Assembly: GCA_026398875.1 (NCBI GenBank)
Contig: JAPLSB010000002.1
Location: 1 to 64,000, forward strand
From: Gammaproteobacteria bacterium
GTDB taxonomy: Bacteria; Pseudomonadota; Gammaproteobacteria; Nevskiales; Nevskiaceae
Direction of reading: 5' to 3'
Length of the DNA: 64,000 bases
Below are positions 44,532-51,686 of this stretch, piece after piece. A model generated the notes under the pieces. That model was not told the DNA's origin, did no database searches, and worked only from the letters and a program-made list of their open reading frames with translations. How positions within the stretch are numbered: position 1 is the first letter of the stretch; each line of letters starts with the position of its first letter. The translations under genes and the position numbers were made by a program.

Positions 44532-45164
44532 TCAGGCGGCGCAGGCCTTGGCGGTTCGCTGCCAGGCAGGCCGTTGCTCAAGGCGGGCGAGATACGCCCG
44601 CACCTGCGGAAATCGGTCCATCGGCGCATGCGTCGGGAATGGAATCGCCGTGCCGGCAGCCATTGCCAGCGTGTAGTAGACCATCACGTCGGCCGCGCTG
44701 AAGCGGTTGTCGACGAGGTAGTCGCCGCCGGCCAGCGACCGTTCGACATGCTCCAGCATGGTCTGGTATTCGCCCATCGCGAACGCTTGCAGCCCCGGTG
44801 CATCGGACTGGGTCAGCACCGACAGCAGATCGATCAGCACCGGGTACATCAGGGTCGATTCGGCGCAGGCCATCCAGTAGTCGTACTGCCGCCGCGCCGC
44901 GGTCCCGGCGACCGGTCGGAGTCCATGATCGCCGTGGCGATCAAGGAGGTAGTTGCAGATCACCGACGATTCCTCGACGACAGTCCCGCCGTCCTCGATG
45001 ACCGGCGCCTTGGCCAGCGGGGTGACAGCGCGCAGCGACGGCGGAGCCCGGAATGTTGCCGGGTCGCGCAGATGCCGGACCAGCTCGTAAGGAATGCCCA
45101 TTTCCTCGGCAAGCCAGACGATGCGTTCGGAACGCGACAGCACCAGATGATGAATCTTCAGCAT
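44532..45164 (-). CDS. Glutathione S-transferase family protein
   Basis: 210 aa. The N-terminal thioredoxin-like domain (MLKIHHLVLSRSERIVWLAE, KAPVIEDGGTVVEESSVI) binds glutathione, with Ser in the SRSER loop as the likely activating residue and the conserved ES in EESSVI. The C-terminal helical domain includes GGDYLVDNRFSAADVMVYYT. The substrate is unknown. It lies 69 bp after the nitronate monooxygenase-like gene, so they may be co-transcribed. Confidence 0.88.
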   Translation of the reverse strand: MLKIHHLVLSRSERIVWLAEEMGIPYELVRHLRDPATFRAPPSLRAVTPLAKAPVIEDGGTVVEESSVICNYLLDRHGDHGLRPVAGTAARRQYDYWMACAESTLMYPVLIDLLSVLTQSDAPGLQAFAMGEYQTMLEHVERSLAGGDYLVDNRFSAADVMVYYTLAMAAGTAIPFPTHAPMDRFPQVRAYLARLEQRPAWQRTAKACAA

Positions 45165-45233
45165 GCGGCGTCTCCTCGGATGCTGCAGTGGCGTCCGGCC
45201 CGGATCGTGCGCCGGGGCCGGATCGGTGGCCGC

Positions 45234-46205
45234 TCAGTTCATGCGCTGGTGGGCAACGGCCAGCAGTTCGCGACACTCGCTGACCATGCGGTCGATCAGC
45301 TCGGCGCAGGTCGGGATGTCGTCGATCAGACCGACCGACTGTCCGGCCCAGATCAGGCCGGCATTGACGTCGCCGGTTTCCAGCGCCACGCGTCCCTTGG
45401 CCCCGGACACCAGATGCTGGATGTCGGCGAAGGTGCAGCCGCCGGGGCGATTCTCGATCGCCACCACCTCATCCGATACCGCGGTCTTCAGCACCCGGCC
45501 GGTGTTGTGCAGCGTGCGGAAGATCAGGTTGGTGTCGCGCTCGGTCTTGGTCACCAGCAGCTGCTTGATGTTGTCGTGGATCGGCGCTTCCTTGGTGACG
45601 CAGAAGCGCGTGCCCATGTTGACGCCTTCAATGCCGAGCGCGAACGCTGCAGCCATCGTCCGGCCATCGGCGATGCCGCCGGAGGCGATCAGTGGAATCT
45701 TGACCTTTCGTGCTGCCAGCGCGAACAGGATCATGCAGCCGATGCCATCTTCGCCCGGGTGGCCGGCGCACTCGTATCCATCGATCGATACGGCATCAAC
45801 GCCATTGCGCTCGGCCGACAGTGCATGCCGCACTGCGGTGCACTTGTGGATGATCTTCACGCCGCGGGCCTTGGCCTTGACGATGAATTCCTTCGGGTTG
45901 TTTCCTGCGGTTTCGAGCACCTTGACGCCGTTGTCGAGCGCGGCATCGAGATAGGCCTCGTACGGTGGCGGCTTCGCACTCGGCAGGATCGTCAGATTCA
46001 CGCCGAACGGCTGGTCGGTCATCTCGCGGCAGCGAACGATTTCCTTGGCAAGATCTTCCGGAGACGGCTGCGTGAGCGCCGTGAGGATGCCGAGACCGCC
46101 GGCATTGGAGACGGCAGCGGCGAGTTCGGCGCGGCCGACCCACATCATGCCGCCCTGGATGATCGGGTAACGGGTGCCGAGCAGTTCGGTGACTCTGGTC
46201 TTCAT
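45234..46205 (-). CDS. Nitronate monooxygenase-family FMN enzyme
   Basis: 323 aa from ATG 46205; the frame is open upstream but unconserved. TIM barrel with RYPIIQGGMMWVGRAELAAA, SNAGGLGILTAL, AVSIDGYECAGHPGEDG, PLIASGGIADGRTMAAAFAL and GVNMGTRFCVTKEAP, matching class-I nitronate monooxygenase/2-nitropropane dioxygenase proteins with the FMN phosphate loop and active-site His (AGHPGE). It likely oxidises alkyl nitronates or related toxic carbanions. It is upstream of the GST gene; a detoxification pair is plausible. Confidence 0.88.
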   Translation of the reverse strand: MKTRVTELLGTRYPIIQGGMMWVGRAELAAAVSNAGGLGILTALTQPSPEDLAKEIVRCREMTDQPFGVNLTILPSAKPPPYEAYLDAALDNGVKVLETAGNNPKEFIVKAKARGVKIIHKCTAVRHALSAERNGVDAVSIDGYECAGHPGEDGIGCMILFALAARKVKIPLIASGGIADGRTMAAAFALGIEGVNMGTRFCVTKEAPIHDNIKQLLVTKTERDTNLIFRTLHNTGRVLKTAVSDEVVAIENRPGGCTFADIQHLVSGAKGRVALETGDVNAGLIWAGQSVGLIDDIPTCAELIDRMVSECRELLAVAHQRMN

Positions 46206-46330
46206 CGCGGGGGTTCGTCTGTTGGTGGAAAGGACAGGTCGCCGGCGACAGTCCGCCGTAACGGCTAATGCCGGACTTTCGAGCATGCCTCGTCTGGCAC
46301 GTCGGCTCGACCCGCCTTTCGTCTGGACAT

Positions 46331-46365
46331 CAAAAAGGCCCCGCTGATCATCGATCAGCGGGGCC
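46331..46365 (-). terminator. Rho-independent terminator of the monooxygenase gene
   Basis: On the minus strand a 12-bp stem GGCCCCGCTGAT / ATCAGCGGGGCC with a 5-base loop is followed by TTTTTG, 27 bp after the gene's stop at 46393. Confidence 0.9.
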
Positions 46366-46392
46366 AGCGTCAGCGCAAGGCGCGTCGCCGCT

Positions 46393-48033
46393 TCAGCTCA
46401 TCGCGAAGCCGGCGTAGTCATTGGCCGCAACTTCGTCGCACTTGCCTCGATAGGTGCCGACGCCGCCGCAGTACGACAGCAGCCGGCGCGGCTTGCCTTC
46501 GACGTTCGAGCCCATGTACCAGCTGTCGGTCTTGACGATCAACGTGGCGTTGGCGATCTCGTCGTGGTGCTGCACCCAGGCGTCCTCGAACTCCTTGGTC
46601 GGCTCGATTTCGGTGATGCCCTTGTCGCGCAGGCGAATCAGGCAGTCGCTGATCCAGTCGACCTGCTGCTGCAGACAGGTGGTCATGTTGCACAGCGCCG
46701 CCGAGGGTGCCAGCGGTGCCGCCGTCGTGAACAGGTTCGGATAGCCGTGCTTGCCGAGGCCCATCGCGGTGCGGATGTCCTTGCCCCAGTCTTCCTTCAG
46801 CGAACGACCACCGCGGCCTCGGACGTCGATGCGGCTCAGGGCGCCCGAGCCGGCATCGAAGCCGGTGGCAAGCACCAGGATGTCGACCTCGTGCACGGTA
46901 CCGTCCTTCATCTGCACGCCGGTCGGCACGATGCGTTCGATCGCCGATTCACGGCAGTCGACCAGCTGCACGTTCGGGCGCAGGTAGGCCTCGAGGTAGT
47001 TCGATTCCAGCGGCACGCGGTGGGTGCCGAAGCCGTAGTCCGAAGGCTTCGGAATCAGCTTGCCGCACAGGAACGGGTCGTTCTTCAGGCGCTCGCGCAT
47101 CTTCTCGCGCACGAACTCGGAGATGTCGGCGCTGGCCGCCTCGTCGGAGAACACTTCCGGAAACGCCGACAGCCACAGCGCCAGCGATCCATCCTTCCAG
47201 TAGTGCTCGTAGATCGCGCGCCGCTGCTCCGGCGTCTTGTCGTACCAGGAGCCGTTGGCAAAGTCGTACTCGAAGCCCGAGAACGTCGACTGCACGCGCG
47301 CCTTCAGCGATTCGAAACCGTCGACCTTCTTCGCCCAGTCGGATTCCGAGTACTTCGGGTTGTTCATCGGAATGATGTACTGCGGCGTGCGCACGAAGGC
47401 CTTCAGCTTGCCGACTTTCGGTGCGATCGTCTGGATCACCTGAATGCCGGTGGCCCCGGTGCCGACGACGCCGACGGTCTTGCCGGTCCAGTCGATCTCG
47501 TCCTTCGGCCAGCGCGCGGTGTGGAAGATGCGGCCCTTGAACGTGTCCTGGCCGGGGAAGCGGTTCTCCAGCGGTGCCGACAGCATGCCGGCGCAGCTGA
47601 TGAAGAAGCGCGCCGTGACCGTGTCGCCCTTGTCGGTCGAGATCGTCCACAGCTTCCGGGTTTCGTCGTAGTGCGCAGCCGTGACCCGGGTCGAAAAGCT
47701 GTAGTGCTTGCGAATGTCGTGGATGTTGGCGACATGGTTCAGCCACTGCTCGGTTTCAGGCTGGGCCGGGAAGCGCTCGGACGGCTTCCACTGCGCATAC
47801 ATGTCCTTCGAGAACCAGTACTGATAGATCTCGGCTTCGGAATCGAAGCGGGCACCGGGGTAGCGGTTCCAGTACCACGTGCCGCCGACGTTCGATCCGG
47901 CCTCATAGGCTTTGACGTCGAAGCCGGCTTCGCGGAGTCGATACACCTGATAAAGGCCGGCGACGCCTGCCCCGATGACAACTGCGTCGTGATGAGCCGT
48001 GGCGCTGGCGGGGGTCTTGGCAACTGCGGACAT
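46393..48033 (-). CDS. Baeyer-Villiger-type flavin monooxygenase
   Basis: 546 aa. First Rossmann motif AVVIGAGVAGLYQVYRLREA (FAD), second GVVGTGATGIQVIQTIAPKV (NADPH), and between them FKGRIFHTARWPKD, matching the BVMO fingerprint FxGxxxHxxxWP(D). YPGARFDSEAEIYQYWFS is typical of cyclohexanone/phenylacetone-type enzymes. It inserts oxygen next to a carbonyl to give an ester or lactone, using NADPH and O2; the substrate cannot be read. Single gene with its own terminator. Fits a genome rich in acyl-CoA and ketone metabolism. Confidence 0.92.
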   Translation of the reverse strand: MSAVAKTPASATAHHDAVVIGAGVAGLYQVYRLREAGFDVKAYEAGSNVGGTWYWNRYPGARFDSEAEIYQYWFSKDMYAQWKPSERFPAQPETEQWLNHVANIHDIRKHYSFSTRVTAAHYDETRKLWTISTDKGDTVTARFFISCAGMLSAPLENRFPGQDTFKGRIFHTARWPKDEIDWTGKTVGVVGTGATGIQVIQTIAPKVGKLKAFVRTPQYIIPMNNPKYSESDWAKKVDGFESLKARVQSTFSGFEYDFANGSWYDKTPEQRRAIYEHYWKDGSLALWLSAFPEVFSDEAASADISEFVREKMRERLKNDPFLCGKLIPKPSDYGFGTHRVPLESNYLEAYLRPNVQLVDCRESAIERIVPTGVQMKDGTVHEVDILVLATGFDAGSGALSRIDVRGRGGRSLKEDWGKDIRTAMGLGKHGYPNLFTTAAPLAPSAALCNMTTCLQQQVDWISDCLIRLRDKGITEIEPTKEFEDAWVQHHDEIANATLIVKTDSWYMGSNVEGKPRRLLSYCGGVGTYRGKCDEVAANDYAGFAMS

Positions 48034-48208
48034 GGAATCTCCTCCGGTTGATGTCTTTGGGAGCCCTGGTTCGTACCGGGAACGGTCGGGGCCCTACTGA
48101 CATGAAACCAGATGCGCCGCACGGGGAACAGATGGGGCGGCCCATGGCGAAATCCTGCCCGATCGGGTGGCGCGAGCAGGCGCCGGGACGGTGCGGGTGG
48201 CGATGGTA

Positions 48209-48281
48209 TGCCCCGGGCAGGAATCGAACCTGCGACCTACCGCTTAGGAGGCGGTCGCTCTATCCACTGAGCTACCGGGGC
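48209..48281 (-). tRNA. tRNA-Arg (CCT)
   Basis: 73 nt without an encoded CCA. Acceptor arms GCCCCGG/CCGGGGC, anticodon loop CTCCTAA (anticodon CCT, reads AGG), T arm GCAGG-TTCGATT-CCTGC. Confidence 0.94.
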
Positions 48282-48314
48282 GTCGATCTGCGGCGATGTG
48301 AAAACGCAGCTGTC

Positions 48315-48399
48315 TGGTGCGCCCGGCCGGAGTCGAACCGGCACGACCGAAGTCACAAGATTTTAAGTCTCGGGCGTCTACCGATTCCGCCACGGGCGC
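48315..48399 (-). tRNA. tRNA-Leu (TAA)
   Basis: 85 nt with encoded CCA and a long variable arm. Acceptor arms GCGCCCG/CGGGCGC, anticodon loop CTTAAAA. A -10-like TACAAT lies just upstream on the minus strand (48409-48414). tRNA-Arg follows 33 bp downstream. Confidence 0.96.
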
Positions 48400-48490
48400 A
48401 GCCACCGCATTGTATCGCTGAAGCGGCTGTCGGACGCGCCGTACGGGGATGCAGTCAACGACTGAAGCCCCGCCTGACTGGACCTGAGGC

Positions 48491-48916
48491 TTACGAGCGG
48501 TCGCGGAAGTGCGTCTCGACCTTCTCGTCCTGCCCCTTGACGTCGACGCAGACGCTGGCAGTAGGCCGAGCGAGCAGGCGAGGAATGCCGATCGCTTCAC
48601 CGGTCTTGGTGCAGTAACCGTATTCCTTGTCGCGGATGCGGCGCATCGATTCGTCGATCTTGCGAAGCAGCATCGACTCGCGTTCACGCAGACGCAGGTC
48701 CAGCCAGTGCTCTTCCTCGGCGGTGGCACGGTCTGCGGGATCGGCAAACACTTCACGCTGGTGCAGTCGTTCCTTGACGTCGAGCTCGCGCGCAAGAACT
48801 TCCTCGCGCATCTTCATCAATCGCTGACGGAAAAACTCGATCTGCACATCGTTCATGTACTCCTCTTCCGACATGTTGCGGATGTCGTCGTCAGAGAGGT
48901 TCACGACATTGCTCAT
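48491..48916 (-). CDS. dksA: DksA, C-terminal part (DksA/TraR domain), in the -1 frame relative to its N-terminal extension
   Basis: 141 aa if started at ATG 48916, but that ATG has no Shine-Dalgarno sequence and the same frame stays open upstream to the A10 tract at 49100-49109, reading KKAVSSTKPSARPESS onward. The DksA coiled coil (ERLHQREVFADPADRATAEEE) keeps the two tip aspartates (D59, D62 from this ATG) needed to act in the RNA polymerase secondary channel. The zinc finger is degenerate: C102 and C123 remain, while the other two Cys positions are T105 and V126 (YCTKTGEAIG, SVCVDVK). DksA with ppGpp adjusts rRNA and amino-acid promoters. Probably one gene with the ORF at 49093-49461. Confidence 0.85.
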   Translation of the reverse strand: MSNVVNLSDDDIRNMSEEEYMNDVQIEFFRQRLMKMREEVLARELDVKERLHQREVFADPADRATAEEEHWLDLRLRERESMLLRKIDESMRRIRDKEYGYCTKTGEAIGIPRLLARPTASVCVDVKGQDEKVETHFRDRS

Positions 48917-49092
48917 CGTGGCGGCAGTGGCTTTCGGCGCGCGTGCGGGACGCGCGGACTTATCGGTGACCGCTGGGGTCGCCTTCTTGGCGGCTAAGGT
49001 TTTTACGGCGACGACTCGGTTGATGGAGGAACTTCCGGTGTCGGGATCAATGTCAACCGACGACTCGGGTCTTGCGCTTGGCTTGGTGCTAC

Positions 49093-49461
49093 TTACGGCT
49101 TTTTTTTTTCGACGGAAGCCGCCTTGGTGGCTGGCTTCGGCGCAGCCTTCTTCGCGGCAACCGGCGCTGCGGCTTTCTTCACGGCTGCGGTCTTCACGGG
49201 GCTGGCAACTTTTTTCGCGACTGCGGTTTTCACTGCAGCCTTCTTCACTGCGGCCTTCTTGGCAGGGACCGCCACTTTCTTGGCGACGGCCTGCTTCACA
49301 GGAGCGGACTTGGCCACCGCTTTCGTCGCTGCTGCAGGGGCCTTGGCGGCCACCTTCTCGACCAGCTTCTTGACGACCTTGACTACTTTGGACCCGGTTG
49401 CCGGCTTGGCGGCCGATTTGGCAGCGGGCTTGCTCTTCGCCGCAGTCTTCTTGGTAGCCAC
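49093..49461 (-). CDS. dksA: DksA, N-terminal Lys/Ala/Pro-rich extension, zero frame
   Basis: 122 aa of KKAA/AKPAA repeats (MATKKTAAKSKPAA onward), histone-H1/AlgP-like in composition. GTG at 49461 has GGAG 8 nt upstream; the ATG at 49476 has none. The frame ends GAA AAA AAA AAG CCG TAA at 49093. A single extra A, or a -1 shift on A AAA AAG, would join it to the DksA frame, giving about 323 aa. DksA proteins of Xanthomonadales carry similar Lys/Ala-rich N-terminal regions, so a single fused product is expected. Alone it would be a small basic, possibly DNA-binding, protein. A good promoter lies at 49530-49558. Confidence 0.7.
   Translation of the reverse strand: MATKKTAAKSKPAAKSAAKPATGSKVVKVVKKLVEKVAAKAPAAATKAVAKSAPVKQAVAKKVAVPAKKAAVKKAAVKTAVAKKVASPVKTAAVKKAAAPVAAKKAAPKPATKAASVEKKKP
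49097..49110 (-). promoter_or_regulatory. Slippery A10 tract with A AAA AAG heptamer in dksA
   Basis: Ten consecutive A residues on the minus strand (49109 to 49100) followed by G. In the zero frame the codons are GAA AAA AAA AAG, so the heptamer A AAA AAG (49105-49099) is in the correct phase for a -1 ribosomal shift as in dnaX. After the shift the next codon is GCC, which enters the DksA frame. The zero-frame stop is two codons further on. A sequencing or assembly indel is the alternative. Confidence 0.6.
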
Positions 49462-49529
49462 CAGCTTCTCCTGCATTGCGATTCAGGGACGTAAAATCGA
49501 ATCAAGTCCGGGCGATCCGATAGCGCCGG

Positions 49530-49558
49530 TTTATAGCATTCACCCCCTTGAGCGTCAA
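49530..49558 (-). promoter_or_regulatory. Sigma-70 promoter for dksA
   Basis: On the minus strand TTGACG (49558-49553), a 17-bp spacer and TATAAA (49535-49530). The -35 box overlaps the ATG of the divergent epmA gene. Transcription would start about 60 bp before the GTG at 49461. Confidence 0.7.
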
Positions 49559-50532
49559 TGAGATCAGAGCCTTCCGGGCCACCTTCGTGGATGCCTTCGG
49601 CCAGCCTTGAAACGCTGCGCGCGCGCGCCGTACTGCTGCGACAGATACGGTCTTTTTTCGAGGCTCGCGGCGTGCTGGAGGTGGAGACGCCGATCCTGTC
49701 CAGAGCGGCCACGGTAGACCCGCAGATCGACAGCTTCGTGACCTCCGACGGACGCTGGCTGCAAACCTCGCCGGAGTTCGCGATGAAGCGGCTGCTGGCT
49801 GCGGGCTGTGGTCCGATCTGGCAGCTCGCCAGGGTGTTTCGTGTCGACGAAATCGGGCGACACCACAATGCCGAGTTCAGCATGCTGGAATGGTATCGGC
49901 CCGGTTGGGATCACCGTCAGCTCATCGCGGAATGCGACGCGCTGCTGCAAGCGCTTGGTGCAGCCAGCGCGCCGTGCGAGCAGTCGAGCTACCGCGATGC
50001 ATTCCTGCGCTACGCCGGTGTTGATCCGTTGCGCGATCCATTGGAACGCTTGCGCGCTGCCTTGCCGGGTTCGGTGGCCACACTGGCTTTACCGGATGGC
50101 GATGACAGTGCCCGGCGCGATTTCGTGCTGGATGTTCTGATGAGCCACGTTGTTGCCCCGATGCTGGGGCGCGATGGACCGCAGGTGCTGTTCGATTTCC
50201 CGGCATCGCAGGCCGCCCTCGCACGTATCCGTCATGACGATCCGCCGGTTGCCGAACGCTTCGAGATTTTCTGGCGGGGCATCGAGCTTGCGAACGGCTT
50301 CCATGAGCTGACCGACGCCGCGGAACAGCAGCGTCGTTTCGAAGCGGATCAGGCGCGCCGCTCGGCACAGGGGCAGGTGGTACCGCCGCATGACGCGCAG
50401 CTGATCTCGGCCATGGCGCACGGCCTGCCGGATTGCGCCGGTGTTGCCATCGGCTTCGATCGGCTGCTGATGCTGCTGCTGGGCAAGCCGACCGTTGGCG
50501 AGGTGATCGCCTTCGATGACCCGCGCGCCTGA
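49558..50532 (+). CDS. epmA: EF-P beta-lysylation ligase (GenX/PoxA)
   Basis: 324 aa, class-II lysyl-tRNA-synthetase-like without the anticodon-binding domain. SWMPSASLETLRARAVLLRQ aligns with the N-terminus of EpmA, supporting ATG 49558. FFEARGVLEVETPILSRAAT, ARVFRVDEIGRHHNAEFSML (motif 2) and GVAIGFDRLLMLLLG (motif 3) are present. It attaches beta-lysine to elongation factor P, which helps ribosomes at polyproline stretches; efp and epmB are not in the window. It diverges from dksA with overlapping promoter and start. Confidence 0.93.
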   Translation: MRSEPSGPPSWMPSASLETLRARAVLLRQIRSFFEARGVLEVETPILSRAATVDPQIDSFVTSDGRWLQTSPEFAMKRLLAAGCGPIWQLARVFRVDEIGRHHNAEFSMLEWYRPGWDHRQLIAECDALLQALGAASAPCEQSSYRDAFLRYAGVDPLRDPLERLRAALPGSVATLALPDGDDSARRDFVLDVLMSHVVAPMLGRDGPQVLFDFPASQAALARIRHDDPPVAERFEIFWRGIELANGFHELTDAAEQQRRFEADQARRSAQGQVVPPHDAQLISAMAHGLPDCAGVAIGFDRLLMLLLGKPTVGEVIAFDDPRA

Positions 50533-50538
50533 ATCCGA

Positions 50539-51324
50539 TCAGCTGCGGCCGAGATCCCAGCCGAACCGCGCGATCAGCGCGCCAACCACGACAATGAACA
50601 GGATGCGGACAAAACGGCTGCCGCGGGCGATGGCCAGCCGCGAGCCGCACAGCGAGCCCAGGACATTGAACACGGCCATCGGCACGGCGTAGCGATACAG
50701 CACGCTGCCGCTGGAAATGAACCAGGCAAGCGCGGCCAGGTTGGTGATCGTGTTGACCGCCTTCGCCGATGCCGAGGCGATCAGGAAGCTGAAGCCGAAA
50801 ACGCCAACGAACGCGAAAATCAGGAAGCTGCCGGTTCCGGGGCCGAAGAACCCGTCGTAGAAGCCGATCGACGCACCGACCGCAATGCCGGCAATCATCT
50901 GCTTGCGCAGCGTCAGCTTGGGGGCATGCAGCGCCCCGAAGTCCTTCTTCCACAGCGTGTAGATCAGCACCGCGATCATCATCAGCAGGATCAACGGCTT
51001 CAATTCCGCGTTGCCAATTTCACTGACCGTGCTGGCCCCGGCAAACGAACACAGGGCGGCTGCAGCGCCAGCGGGCAGCACCAAGCGCCAGTCGATCGGA
51101 ACCCGCCGAGCGTATTGCAGCGTGGCGCTTGCAGTGCCCCAGATCGCGGCGAACTTGTTGGTGCCGAGAATCTCAGCCGGCGCAACATTCGGCAGCAGCA
51201 CGAACATCGCCGGGATCTGGATCAGCCCGCCGCCGCCGACCACCGCATCGATGAAGCCGGCGAGGAAAGCAAAGCCGCAGAGTGCCGCCAGCGTCGGCGT
51301 CAGCGCCTCGGCGAGCTCCGGCAC
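50539..51324 (-). CDS. TSUP (TauE/SafE) family membrane protein
   Basis: 261 aa with about eight membrane helices. FLAGFIDAVVGGGGLIQIPA and the internal repeat VGASIGFYDGFFGPGTGSFL are the two inverted TauE/SafE signature repeats. Such proteins move sulfite, sulfonates or other organic anions across the inner membrane. It converges with epmA (7 bp between stops) and is the last of a run of minus-strand genes. The substrate is unknown. Confidence 0.9.
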   Translation of the reverse strand: MPELAEALTPTLAALCGFAFLAGFIDAVVGGGGLIQIPAMFVLLPNVAPAEILGTNKFAAIWGTASATLQYARRVPIDWRLVLPAGAAAALCSFAGASTVSEIGNAELKPLILLMMIAVLIYTLWKKDFGALHAPKLTLRKQMIAGIAVGASIGFYDGFFGPGTGSFLIFAFVGVFGFSFLIASASAKAVNTITNLAALAWFISSGSVLYRYAVPMAVFNVLGSLCGSRLAIARGSRFVRILFIVVVGALIARFGWDLGRS

Positions 51325-51337
51325 GTTTCCGCCTCGA

Positions 51338-51670
51338 TCAGAGCAGCTTCGAGACCGCGTTGGGGATCTTGTAGCGCTTGTCGGCCAGCAGCTTGTTCAG
51401 CAACTGGGTCAGCCATGTCCGTGATGACGTGAAGGTCTTCAGCTTGATGTAGCGATCCTCGCCTTCGGTTTCGATCTCGTAACGTTCGACAGTGACGGTC
51501 ACCGGGTCGCGTTCGCCTTTCAGCAAGGCACGGGCTGTCAGCCGGCTGACCGCGGTATCGATGGACACATCGACGATCTCGCCGTACGCCGACAGCTTGT
51601 CATTGACGTAGGCCTTCAACGACATGGCAATGGCGCTGTCTTTCACGCCGCGGGCAAGTCCCTTGAGCAT
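51338..51670 (-). CDS. Conserved small protein of unknown function
   Basis: 110 aa from ATG 51670 (longer open frame upstream lacks conserved sequence and would overlap the PhoH-family gene). Regular alternating strands (VDVSIDTAVSRLTARALLKG, VTVTVERYEIETEGEDRYIK) suggest a small beta-rich domain; the C-terminus WLTQLLNKLLADKRYKIPN is helical. No signal peptide or membrane segment. It sits between the phoH-like and tauE-like genes with gaps of about 16 and 13 bp, so is co-transcribed. I do not recognise a function. Confidence 0.65.
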   Translation of the reverse strand: MLKGLARGVKDSAIAMSLKAYVNDKLSAYGEIVDVSIDTAVSRLTARALLKGERDPVTVTVERYEIETEGEDRYIKLKTFTSSRTWLTQLLNKLLADKRYKIPNAVSKLL

Positions 51671-51686
51671 GGTGGGTACTCCGGAT

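Noticed and set aside
49461..49476. ATG at 49476 as the start of the Lys/Ala-rich DksA extension
   Set aside because: It has no Shine-Dalgarno sequence, whereas the in-frame GTG at 49461 has GGAG at a good distance and yields the more typical MATKK start.
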